This document shows, piece by piece, positions 45,701-57,951 of a DNA stretch of 64,000 nt. Source of the DNA: Rhabditoides inermis (taxonomy: Eukaryota > Nematoda > Chromadorea > Rhabditida > Rhabditidae); the NCBI GenBank assembly GCA_963966185.1, contig CAWZYM010000151.1:1732501-1796500 (forward strand), written 5' to 3'. The notes below the pieces were generated by a model that worked only from the letters and a program-made list of their open reading frames with translations, was not told where the DNA came from and made no database searches. Every line of letters begins with the position of its first letter. Position 1 is the first letter of the stretch. The position numbers and the translations under genes were made by a program.

Positions 45701-46568
45701 TGCTATGGCGATTGCCTTGGAGGCGCGCTGGGGCGAGTTCCACGCGCGGAAGTGCATCGGGAACACGATGGAGATGTAGCTGAACGGAGAGTGTTGGGAT
45801 GAGAGGGCATGGTTGATGGGTACCGTTCCAACGAGAGGGCGACGACGACGAATACGCCCGTGCCCAGCGCCCAGTTGATGAAGGTCAGCATGAGATGCGT
45901 CTGAACGGAGAAGGATGCAACATGGACAAGAAGACGCGGACTCGAGTCTCACCTGATAGAACGAGTAGAGGCGTGACTGGTTGAACACGACTCCCTGTTT
46001 CTGGAGGATCTCAATCGAGACGAAGAGAAGTACGAAGATCATGCAGAGGAGATCTGCAACGGATATTTTCAAAAATGTTCCGATTTGCAATGTCTATTGT
46101 TAGGGCTAGCAGTATGGGTGTAATGGTTACAAAAGGTGTAAATATCGCTTTGACTGATTAGCCTACCCGCGACGGCGAGTGCCCTGAGGTACATGTAGGA
46201 CACGGCGCGCAGCCGTCGGCTGGCGAGTGTGATGAGGTTGGTGATGTTGCCGATGATGCCCAGTACGCAGATGGCCGGCAGCACGTAGCAGTACGCGATG
46301 TTCGCCACCTGAAAGAAGATCAGGTGTACTAAGGTTGTCCCTTCTGAGCAGTTTTTGTCAATGAATTGTGGATAGATTGCCAGATTGTTGCATGATCGGT
46401 TATTGGTGGTTTGGTGAAACCTCTATGTTATTTATTGAGGATTTATGTGTAGTTTCGAACATGCTATGATGTGATAGAAATATAATGTCTGACCTGTGCG
46501 GCAGCCGATGGACTGGCGACGGCTGGCGACGCTGCCGCCACAACAGGCGGAGACATGGACGAGTTCAT
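42800..46568 (-). CDS. Rhodopsin-family GPCR, probably neuropeptide-type
   Basis: Seven-transmembrane receptor of the plasma membrane. 12 exons on the minus strand, 1248 nt, 415 aa: 46568-46494, 46308-46167, 46053-45953, 45900-45824, 45779-45650, 45578-45495, 44933-44809, 44700-44583, 44492-44415, 43696-43611, 43277-43160, 42913-42800. The N-terminus starts MNSS (N-glycosylation site) and is Ala/Pro-rich. TM1 has GIIGNITNLITL (GN motif), TM2 ALAVADLLCMIFVLLF, TM3 ends ALSLERYISIVFP (ERY for DRY), ECL2 between TM4 and TM5 is TIEKIDPLTNKTIY, TM6 is FMFFICNIPAAINLIF, TM7 is degenerate at the NPxxY site (NHASQFYVFCACSSDY). The cytoplasmic tail is basic then acidic (RSVVRRGQS; DEERSSDRESREYDSLL). 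The pattern fits nematode peptide/FMRFamide-like orphan receptors; ligand unknown. Intron 9 contains a MITE. Confidence 0.88.
43731..44321. mobile_element. MITE-like element in GPCR intron 9
   Basis: Left end AAGGGTATCCCCCCGGTTCA followed by CGGTACGGCA; right end is the complement of TAGGGTATCCCTCATTTTCA followed by CGGTACGGCA. It is flanked by TATA on both sides (43727-43730 and 44322-44325). About 590 bp, no coding frame. The superfamily is not clear; a TA or TATA target fits Tc1/mariner-like or PIF-like elements. Confidence 0.7.
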
Positions 46569-47039
46569 CTACAACCACACATATGCAAGAAGGCACAATT
46601 ATGCAAATGAGAACACGCGGATGCGATGGATCAATGCAGGCGTATGCATACAGGGATGAGATATCTCTGTCGGAGCCACGATGGAACGCTGATATTGACT
46701 ATGGAATTAAGAGATTATGGAGGGAAAAAGACGAGATGAAGGTGAGAAAGTGAAGGAGAGGAGAAGACTTAGGAGCGGCGGGCGGCCTGGCGTGGCGTGC
46801 GCTGTGTTATTTAGAAAGTGTGGATTGTTATTTTTTGGTGAAAAGAAGAATGTGATATTGTAATATTGTAGGGTTGGATAGCACGCGAATGACTTGTGTG
46901 CAATGGGGTTTGCATGTTGGGTGTTCATATTGCAGTTGCAAGACTACTGGATGGAGTGATTTACATGATGTAGTGACTAGGCTACGGAGGAAAGAGAGAG
47001 AGTTTTGCGGGGCTAATGGGTAACATGAAACACATTCGC

Positions 47040-47092
<53 letters not shown>

Positions 47093-49252
47093 CCTTGACT
47101 AGGTATCATTACGAACACACGTGTCCAAGAGAAACCTTGTTGAGATTAGCGCTCCCTATAAGGCCATAATGTGATTGATGGAAGTAGAAAGAACAAAGTG
47201 GTTATATATGTGAATGTGAGGATAGCTTGTACTTGTCTATAGTTGGAGGATTAGTCGTGGTTATTTGTGCGTAACATAAGATAAGAGCTGTCGTCTATGG
47301 GATAGTAATGTGTCCCTCATGGATAGTCGAGAGCCGGCAGAGCCGATAGACAGTCGACGATTGACGCAAGTGTAAGCAGTGCGTAAAATGAGACAACACG
47401 GGAGACAACAAACACATTACCATGTCATCACAACAAAAGGTCGCCCGATTTGGGGTGCGCATATTTTGATCGTGGGTGTTGCGTAAATGACATCAAGAAA
47501 ACGAGGACACCCAAGAAAACGAGTCCGTAATTTATCACTGTGTCTGACGCGAAGTAAGCGAATTTGAAAAGAAAGGGATGAGGAGAGGGGATTCCCTAGA
47601 TACAAAGCATGCTGCGAAAAATGAAATGTCTTAATTGTGAGAACCCTTCTTTCAGCAGTCGGCGGTGCATTAGTGCGAGTGATTTTGAGCGATTATGTTT
47701 TGCTGTCTCGACGAAATTTCAAAGAGTGATTTCATTTTGCAATCGCAGAAAACATTTACACATAACTGTTTAGGGGGGTTGCAAGAGTAGAAAATGACAC
47801 AAAAATTATGAATGACTGTGACGTAGGTTGTTGATCAAATGTTGCGTAGCAGAGAGAGAAGGAGAAGAAGGAGGAGATGAAGGAAGAAATCAAAGTTCAC
47901 GGCTGGGAGAAGCGTAGCTGATTGGAGGACAGGCGCAGGCCGGACAATGGCGGTTGTCGCGGTGGATTGAATGGCAGAGGGGTAGGGAGGAGGGGTTGGG
48001 TGGCGCGCCAGTGACACAACCACCCACCGGAAACCCGCGTCCCCCTCCCTTGTTAGCCAGTCCCGAATCCAACAGACTACTGTAGGAAGCGCGCGCGGCG
48101 GCGGCGGATGGTGGGGCAAGTTGGCGTGGAATGGAAGAGCAGTCGGGGGAGAAGAAGGAGGAGGAGGAGGGGAGAAGGAGCAGCGCAGGAAGTGCTTTAC
48201 GACTGGGAATGCGGGATGGAGAAGGGAGGGAGGAGTGATCGGTGATGTAGGAATTTCGGAAGAGCTTGGAATCGGGGGACTAGGGAATATAGTAGTGTCA
48301 GTTGGAGCGGGGGTGAGGGAGTTGAAAATTGAAAACTCAAACAGTGAGTGAGTGACGTATAGGGAGAGGGTGAGGGTATGTGCGTATGTGTTATTGTGAA
48401 GGAGATGTTGGTTCGCTCAAATAATCTGTGAATGGGGAAAGGGGCAAAGGGAGAGAAGGGGAGGAAGAGGATAGAAGCCGCCGAGGATTTGTCTGCCTTG
48501 TGCTGTTTTGCTTCACACGCACGGATGTGCTATGAGGTGATGGGGAAGAAGCGGGGAGGAGAAGGAGAAGGAGAGGGAATAGGAGTTGAAACTGTTGGGT
48601 GTAGGAAGAGGAAGGTAGAGCAATAGACAGAATGTGTGCTTGAGGATGAAGATGTGACGGAGCATGTGAGATGGGATTGCGGTCGGATTGTGATGCTGTA
48701 GAGATGAGCGGGGAAGATGGCGAGGGAAAACAAGATAGGGGAAGGGGAGTGATATAGGTGTGGAGTGAGGTCGGACTGTACGGGATGGCGAGGTCTGGAG
48801 TCTGGAGAGAGGAAGAGAAGAGTGAAGAGGCGACAGAACGTGAACAGCCATTTACAAATTATGATTAGCGAGGTGAGAGAGAGTAATGGACATAGATCAG
48901 GCGGGAAATGCGTAATGAATGATATTATGGAAAATAGAAGGAGCGAACACTGTGTCATGTACTACACACTACTCTCGGAAGAACCTGCAACTCTTGAAAA
49001 TTATTTATGGATGTTTCGAAAGTGAGTCAGTGAATCGTATTTGGAAGTACAGAAGCGCTAGAAAAAGAGTACTGGATGAGATTAAGTGAATGAAGGAGAT
49101 ATAGTTATGATGTCACCGGGAAGGTAAAAGGTCAATGCAATACTGTGAAGGAAGCGCGTTTCATGGATACTTGCATACATGCGAGCGGAAGGAGCGCGTG
49201 ATAAAACAAGGAATGGGGGATATTGGGTGATGGGTTATGGCCACTCTCTCTT

Positions 49253-49305
<53 letters not shown>

Positions 49306-51493
49306 TAGAGGGGATGAGTCCATCAATGACCAAGTGGCGATAATCCGAGGTTTGCAGCGAGACGGTGCGATTCTCGTGTTTTTTGTTACAAGATAGGGGG
49401 ATATATATTCCTGCAATATATGTGTGTCTCGTCTTGGATGCAGTCAACTGTAACGTTGGCTGATTTGTAGGAATATTATGGGGCTAGGCTGGAAATCCGG
49501 GTTCTCTAGAGGATAAATCGTTTTTGAGAGGGTGATCGGGAGACGATTTGTAGATTAGTAGCGAATAACGACTAACGATTGTGCTAGTAATCTTGGATAT
49601 AGTATGTATTTCTGGAAGTAACGGGGTATCGGATTGTAAAAAGAGGGAAGAGGAAGGAGAAAGAGAAGACGGTGTCAAATAGATCGAGTATGAGAGTTTG
49701 AGAGTAGCGGAAGCGGTTGTGGAGAGGGAGAGAGGGAGGAAGAGGAGAGAGAGGGAATCCCTTTTGTTGTGACGCCGGAGCGCACAGTGTCGATGCTGGA
49801 CGTCATTCCTTCTCTCACTCTTGTCCAAAAAAATCCCGAGACACTTAATCCGAAATAGTGAAAGCAATTGCCTATTTCTTATTAGAATGTGGAGAAGAAA
49901 ATATAAAAGAGTGTGTGGAGTTAAGAGTACGCAAAAAGTGTATGTGTGTATGTTTTCACTCTCTTTTTGGCTGACTGTATGAAAGGGAGGAGGAGAGCGA
50001 GACGAAAGTGCAGTGTGTCCTGTGTCCGGATGGACTGGATGGAAGGGAATTGTCGGACGTCGAAAAGAGATGAAAGGAGGCCTGATTCAGGCGAGAAGAG
50101 AGCGTTGAGGGGCAGTAGATGTGAGAAGTTACAAGGAAGCGAAAGCTAGTGAGGTCTGAGGAGTGAGAAAATTGAAAGAAATTTGGACAGTTCATTTTTT
50201 AAACATTGTGTTGTTCAGTGTACGATATTGTTCACAGAATTGGTCAAATTAGCGAAACATACGAGAAAAGAAACGGTAATATGTAATGGAGCATATATGG
50301 GTGTTCTGGATGCTCGCAAAGGGAGGGCAATTCGTGCCCCGGAGGGATAGACAAACGCTCTCTCGCACGTTTTTAATAACAAAATAACAATATCCAGGGT
50401 GCGTGTTGCGTTTTAGTGCGGAAGGTGCAAACGTTTTCCTCTAGACGGGGCTCACATTCTAAAGTACTCGAGCGGCGAGGAGCCTTCAGCGGTAACCCAG
50501 TGAGAAATGATACCGTGGATCAAAACAAGGACATCAATTAGTGACAAGTTAGAATATCGGTGAATTAAGTAGACGAGAATATGCTCTTGATCGGTAAGCA
50601 TTGTGTGTTCCCTTCTGGGGAGGGACTGTGAGTGGGGAGTACGCGGAAACCCGGAAACAGTATTAAAAGAAAACACGAGTGGTGGTGAGAAGAGGAAGTG
50701 TAGAGAAAAGATGTGTGGAAGAGAAGTGGCATTCGATATGCGTTCTCGTCAGACATATGTTTGTCAAAGTGTTTCCGGAGTTGTTTCCCTGGCCGAAAAG
50801 GCGGCTAATAAGTAGGAGAGAACATAAGGGGGAAACAGTCGCGACACGTGGACATTGATGCGGTCATTGCGAACCAGTGATGGTAGGAAATGAGAAGAGA
50901 AAAGAGGGAGGATGGACAGGGGTGTTTATAGGGATAGGATTCAGTCGGGGTTGACGTCAGTGACTCGCAATTGACCTGCTGAATGAGTCGAATGGAGGAA
51001 ATGAGTGATGGTATTAGAGAGGGAGCGAGAGTATTAAGAGGCTGCACTCCTAATAACCATGTTTCCATGTCCGGCTGTTCTCGAAAAAAAAAGACAATCA
51101 CATCAATGTAGAGAAATGACACGCAGCGTCAAAATATGAAGAGGGAGGGAAGGGGGGGGGGGAGAGTGACGGGTGGCATCCAAGACGTCATAGCGAGAGA
51201 ACGGCAGAGTGGTGGACTTGAACGACAACTTGTTGGCTTTCTTTGATATTTGGACTTGGAAGGGAAACATTGGATAATGTCAGATGTGTGTTCTGTGCGT
51301 GCCATACGAGATAGGAAGTGCGGCCGCGAGTGTATACTATGCACATATGTAAATGGGCAAACGCGCGTTTAAACTGGTCAATTAGAGGAGGACGGGCGGG
51401 ATTTGGGAGTGATGCGGAAGATGAGAGGAAAGGGAGGGAGAGGGAGAGAGAGAGAGGGGGGGGGAGGGAGGGAGAAGGAGACGTCGGGAATCG
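46569..51493. other. Long purine-rich intergenic stretch, no gene recognised
   Basis: This lies between the divergent GPCR (-) and Dr1 (+) genes, so it should hold both promoters. The sequence is rich in GGAGAGG-type words. It contains microsatellites at 47043-47087 (CT) and 49243-49302 (CT). Open frames here are short or low-complexity and lack paired splice signals. Confidence 0.5.
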
Positions 51494-51499
51494 TTTCAG
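51494..51499 (+). promoter_or_regulatory. Acceptor before Dr1 ATG (trans-splice candidate)
   Basis: CGTTTCAG ends 17 bases before the ATG at 51517 with no upstream coding exon in phase. Confidence 0.45.
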
Positions 51500-51516
51500 A
51501 TTCGCTCGCTTGGAGA

Positions 51517-52059
51517 ATGGCGGACGAGGATAATGAGGTGGGCCTGCCCCAGAAGGGACTCAACATGATCATCAAGGTGAGGGGGCGGGGCTTGTCGGGG
51601 CGGAGCCGATTTCATCGTTTTCAGGACGTTCTTCCCGATATGCGCATAGCGAACGAGTCGCGAGACCTGCTGAACCAGGCGTGCGTCGAGTTCGTCAAGC
51701 ACATCGTGAGTGGCGGGGCAAAAGAGGCGGGGCTTATAGGATAGATTGTTTCTTGGTTATGTTATGATGTGTTCTAGTTAGCACCACCTCGAACTCGCCT
51801 AATGTGTTTATTGTATCTATTTACGGGGAAGTGGTTAGTGGGAGAACGCTTTAATCAGAACTGAGGATGTAAGGAATGTGGGTACAAGGGAGTGGACAGT
51901 GAGAGAGTGAGTTGGGAGTGGGTGGATCCGGAAATGAAACGAGGTGATGGAATGTAGTTGTGATTTCCTGTCACACAGGTATAGGGTGAATAACGAGCCG
52001 GATTTAGAGTGGGAAATGGAGCGGAGATGCCTGACTTCCGAGGGTAACGAATAGCTGCT

Positions 52060-52107
<48 letters not shown>

Positions 52108-55100
52108 TTGGATGGGCTGAAGAGGAAGAGTGAGTGTCAAATGCACGCCTGCTTGTGCAGACACGTGTTCAGTATAAGTGTGAATGATTAGTGAAATGAG
52201 AGTGGGAGGGCAGAGGGAGAGAGGGAGGGAGGAAGGATTCATGCCTAGCCGGCATTTCACAGGGCGCAAAAGTAGTTGAATGTATAGTTTGAATTATTGT
52301 ACTGTAGCGAGCGAAGGAGGGAAGGGAGAGAGTGAAAGAGACCCAGAAAAATAGAGAAACAGAGAAATGAACAGAGAGGGAGTATCTGACTCTGAACTGC
52401 TTGCAGGCCCGCGAGGCGCAGCGCATTTCGGCGCACGATCAGAGGAAGACCATCTACCACGAACATGTGCAGAAGGGTGAGTGGTTGGAGGAGGGAGGGG
52501 GGACGAGGGGAGGGAGACAGAGGGCGTGTCCAGTCCATGCTTGCAACTGTCACGGGTCATTCAGGTGGATCCTGTGTTTTTACGAATTGTCTACTGGCGA
52601 GTAACGTGAAACATATTGGTGACTGTCATGGTGGCATGCGTTGATGCGAAATGGCAACTATGTATTTGGTGAGAATTCGTATAGTTCTACTCTCGCAATA
52701 GATCGTGTGATGCAGGGTCAGATCAGAGGAGGCTATGTATATTTGATTCTAAACTCGAACGCCGGACGGAGTATTGAACATTACTGTTCGAGATGACGAG
52801 GCGATGTATTATAGCACCCTTTTTCACTCTTGAAAAGAGATTATGCTTTGTGTGTATCCGTGTAGCCTGTAGCCTAGATTGCGTAGTACTCACACTCAGA
52901 TGTTAGCGGAAGGAGAAACTGGTGAGAAATGAATGAAAATAAAAAGGACACAGCTTCATCAAATGACGTAAGATGGAATCACATGCAGGAAGGAAGGAGA
53001 TTTTGGAAGACAGGAAATGTGGTTGAGAAATCTCTTAGGTTAGTTATAGTATTGTTCTGGGAGATAGTTGAAGCCTCTGTGCATTTGACTACAGAAACGA
53101 AGATACTCATTTTCTGTGCGGGACCACACACCGGGCAACCGGTGACAACGATCTCGTACCCCTCCAATTGCAACGAGAAATGACCACGCGCTTTCGAAAA
53201 TGTAGCCAGCGAGATCATTTTCACTGACTGCCCGGTGTGTGGTCCCGCACGGAAAATGAGTATCTTCATTTCTGTAGTCAAATGCACAGAGGCCCCAACT
53301 ATCTCCCTGACTAAAACTATATGAAAACACATAGTGTACGTTGTGGAAAAATAAGATGAAACTGTCGTCACAGAGATGTAAGTAGTGTGAGTGAGTGGAG
53401 ATAGAGAGTGGAGGGAGAAGAGAGAGTAAGTAGGAGTGGGAAGAACGGAATGGGGGGGAGTAGGTGAATGAAAAAGGATGAACATTTATAGATGCGAACG
53501 CACGCCAAGAGATTTGTTAGTTGTTTTGGATGTTGAATTTTCAATGAGAGCACTTGCGAATTACTTACAAGTACATATTATCGTCCTGGAAATGTCGAAT
53601 TGTCGTGGAAGAGACTTCAGATAAGGCAACTTCGAATAAAGCTTCTGAAAACACGTGTTGTCGTCGAATTTTTCGAGATGTTTTGAATCCGTTTAGCATG
53701 AAAGGAGACAGTGCGCGCAGTAAGTATATTGATAAAAAGTATATAATATTATTATGCAAACGTACACAGAGATTGAGCTTTGATGTGTGAAAATGAAATT
53801 TTAAAAGACTGGGATTAGTGAGCTTGTCTGGCGAGAGGGCGTGAGAATGTATGCGCAGAAGGGATTGGATGATGTAGAGAGAGGATTACTACTTAACTTA
53901 ATCAACAGAGTGACGCGAAAAGACGTGATAATTTGAATACAGAACACTAAACGATGTCTTAGGAATAGTTGACTAGATAATTGATATCAAGAAAACATTA
54001 ACATTTGTGTGGTCTTCTGAGAGTGTTTAAGGGAATGTTGTGGTGATCTTCCATCTTCCATATAGGGGAGCGCGGAGAAAATATATAAACAGAGCAACGG
54101 GGAGTGTCTAAATAGTAGAGAAGAGGGAAGAGAGGAGAGGGGCGAGTGTTGAATGCTGGCAATCGAGAGAGGCTGGCGAGAGAGTGCGCGAGTGAAGGAG
54201 GGCGCAGACAGTGCACGGATGCCCCTCCAACAAGTCGTAAAGTTTGAAACCGAAATCGGCATTGGAATGAATGGAAGTGGCAGACGGGAGACTGGCTGTT
54301 TGGCTGCCGAACGGCTCTGGGTTTATGAGGAGAGGAGAGAGGAAGGGGAATTGGGATGTGAGTACAGTCGAGGGAAAGGACAGTGTTGTGGTAGAGCACG
54401 CGCAAGCGGTACGAAACAGTTGACACACTATTCCAGAGTCTAGTCTGGGATTATTTATGCGTGTTTTTGCAGCGCTGCAGAATCTGGGATTCCCGCCAGA
54501 CTACTTAGAGGCGGCAGACAGTGTGCTCGGAGAGTGCAAGGTAATACCACTCTTCCTCCCTCTCTATCTCCCTCTCTCTATTTCCCTCTCTCTCACTCTA
54601 CTTTTACTATTTCCAGGTATTTTATATGCTGCGATCAGGTTCTGCTATCGCTTCGTTTAGTGTTTTGTTTTGTACGGCTCGCGTGTCTCGTTCCTATGAG
54701 TAGCGAGGGATCTTTGTCACTTGCGTGAATGGGAATTTTTGAATAGTTGTTGTGATTTTCACTATTTACACGCATATTGAGATGTTGCTTTGCAATCGAC
54801 AAAAATGCTGCTGGTTCGAATGGAATTGATACGGTTTGCGTCCGATTGTGTACATGGCGGATTGATGTATCGTATGGAAATGGGTGCGCAAATCGAAGTT
54901 CCATCAAGTCGTTAGCAGAAAACAGTTAAATTTCTAGGTGATTTCACATGTTATACGTTATTTATGATGATGCTATCCAAGAATTGTAGTGAACACATAC
55001 GTCTTCATGATCACACATTAGTGAAACGTATATTCCTAAGTTGATTTCCAATCCTTATCAAGTGCTTACTCATAGAAGAAAGGGATATATCAGAAGTTTA

Positions 55101-56000
55101 ATATAGTGGATGTTTTAGGTGGCGGCGGAGAAGAAGCTGCGTCGGAAGAACAGCAGGCTGGACAAGTGCGGGATACCAGAGGAGCAGCTGTACGCAATGC
55201 AACAACAGCTCATCGAGAAGGTGCGGGGGGAGGGGTGATGGCAAAGGCAACTAGGTAGGCACAGGAGACCAGACAGATGATTGTATGTAGTTTATGCAAT
55301 CATCATCCATCGCTTTTTGCAACAAATCATTGAGCAAGTGAAGAAGAGATGAACTATCACTTTGCGAACGTTTGTAGATGAAAAATAGTAGTACCGGATG
55401 ATTGAGTGACTAGACGGATATAGGTTTTTTTTGCAGCTTGAGAAATGTTGTTTTGGAGTCACGTGCTTCAATGATCTACGTAAATGGTCAAAAGTGAAAA
55501 ACGATTGTACGAGAGTGGGAAAATGGAGAGATAGAGATAGAGGGAGAAACTGTTGGTGAAATGAATCGTGTATCACAATTTTGGGGCTCAAGGTAGATTG
55601 ATAAAGCATAAAGAATGAGGGAATAGAATAGTGACTGAACGTGTTTTTTCGTAGTGTTGCAAGTGTTTATTTGAGAACACTGAGCGATGATAATGGCTTG
55701 TCTGTCTACTCTACCATTCACTTTCTTTTTTTAGGCACTCAATGAGGCAAGATTTTTTTTCGCATGTGGATTTGTAGCAGCAAAGTCTTTTTGAGCGTTT
55801 AGAACTTGATAGAGAATGTGTAAGCATCGGAGGTCAGCGCCCATTTCTCACTCACATATAGCGTTAGTAATGGACTGGGAAATGTGGCATAGGAATAGGC
55901 AGAGAGGGCCCCCAGTACACAACGAAAACATGCGAATCGCGGGGTGGGAACGACGGGATTCCGAGATTCAGACACAGTCAAAGGTAGCCCCATGCGACGG

Positions 56001-56042
<42 letters not shown>

Positions 56043-56270
56043 CTAACCTGAGAGCTGCATAATAGCAAGTGGAAAGAGATTAGCGGGCGTGAAAACAGAA
56101 ACACGAACTGGTAATAAAGAAGAAGAGAGAGAGGGGGAAGTTTTCCTGCTGTTCTGTCCCTCGATAGCATATAAGTACTAAATAATAGTATATTTTGCAC
56201 TGGTTGTGTTATTGCTGAATAGGCAGGCTAAATGCTGTGAAGTGGAACGCTTCAGTAGTAGCCGGGTGAA

Positions 56271-56369
<99 letters not shown>

Positions 56370-56522
56370 GAGGAGGAGGAGGAGGAGGAGAAGGAGGGGA
56401 GAAGTAGATTTGGGCGTGTGAATCCGCTACATATGGCAATAGCTGTCATTGCGAATGACGTTGCTTTTAGAGACGACCCAAAAATCCTGAGATTCAGTGT
56501 GGAGAAAGGGGGAAGGGGGGGG

Positions 56523-56560
<38 letters not shown>

Positions 56561-57266
56561 AGAGAGATGTTTGGAGAGCAGCTCATTCAGATTTGAGTCA
56601 GACCGCGTCACTATGACGGATGGAGTGAGTAGGGGCATAGGAGTTCCTATTACATTTAGCTCTCCACACATGCGTGTATTCCTGTATCTGAGTACTCCCG
56701 GCCCTTGCTTTCATTTCGGGATTGGCTGTTTTGAATGATGGAGTGCAGGGGCGATGCGGAAATGTTCAAACGAATAGTGGTCGGGGATTTGTTATAGTCC
56801 CGCGGATGGAGATTGGAATGTTGTTTTACGATTTCGTTAGATGGATCTATTCGGTTCCTGACCAGCGTAGAGATATGATTAGTTGTTGCCGAGAGATTTT
56901 TGAACGCGGTTTTTGTCATAATTGTTGGTTGAACGAAGTTAGCGAGCGGCCAAAAGAGACGAGAAAGGGGTTCCCTTTGATGCATCACTTTTTGCGGCAT
57001 GACACATGACGCAAAATATTTAGAAGCTGATGTCTCAAAAGTGTTGCAGATTTCGTAGGAGAGAATATTTGAAGACTGAAGGTGCAGAAAGTGCGGAGAC
57101 ATGAAATATAGAGCATGATCAACAGATAACTTATGTAGAATATAAAGAAGAAACATTTTGTGTTTCAGCGCAAAAAGTGAGTCGGGGTGACGGAGTCTGG
57201 GTGTGCGGTGCTATTGCATATGGAATCAGGATAGAGAGAGAGAGAGGGGGGGGGAGAAAGAGAAAG

Positions 57267-57299
<33 letters not shown>

Positions 57300-57915
57300 A
57301 GGCGGAACAAGTGAGCAGGACGGGTGATTAGCATATGCTGGGAGTGCACGTAGGGAGCAGCCGGGGCGAGAGGCGCACTGCTTTTTGCGGATCGCAGAGA
57401 CCGCTTGTCGTGAGCTGTGGTTCTTATGGGAGGGGATGGAGTGTTAATGTGTGCGAGTAATGCGACAAGGGAGAGAGGAGGTGAGGAGGGGGCAAATGCG
57501 GTTTCGAATGAGTGACGCGTGCCCGCACTCGCAAGACTTTTTTGCCCTACCGACCTGAGAGAGAAGCGAGAATTGCAGGAGCTACAGAGCAGCAAAGCAG
57601 CACTGTGAGAGGAGTACAATTGGAACGACATCAGAGAGGATATGACACTCTCTCTGTCCCTCTCTCCCTCTCTCCCTCTCCCTCTCGTTTTCCCCCTCTC
57701 TCTCCCTCTCTCTCTCCCTCTCCCTTTCCCTCTTTCTCTCTCTCTCTCCGCCTCTCCCTCTGGACTCTGAACCCCGTAGGCAATTGTTGCGTGGTGGTGT
57801 ATTTGCGTCCTTTGTGGCGCGCGCGCATCTGTCCAGATTCCGGGATAGTGAGAGTGAGAATGAGAGAGAGGAGCGTTTTTGGAAGCTTTGCCGACTGATT
57901 GCGGCGAGTTTAGGG

Positions 57916-57951
<36 letters not shown>

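Noticed and set aside
47835..48119. Pro-rich minus-strand frame in the intergenic purine-rich stretch
   Set aside because: Low-complexity composition, no splice sites and no domain.
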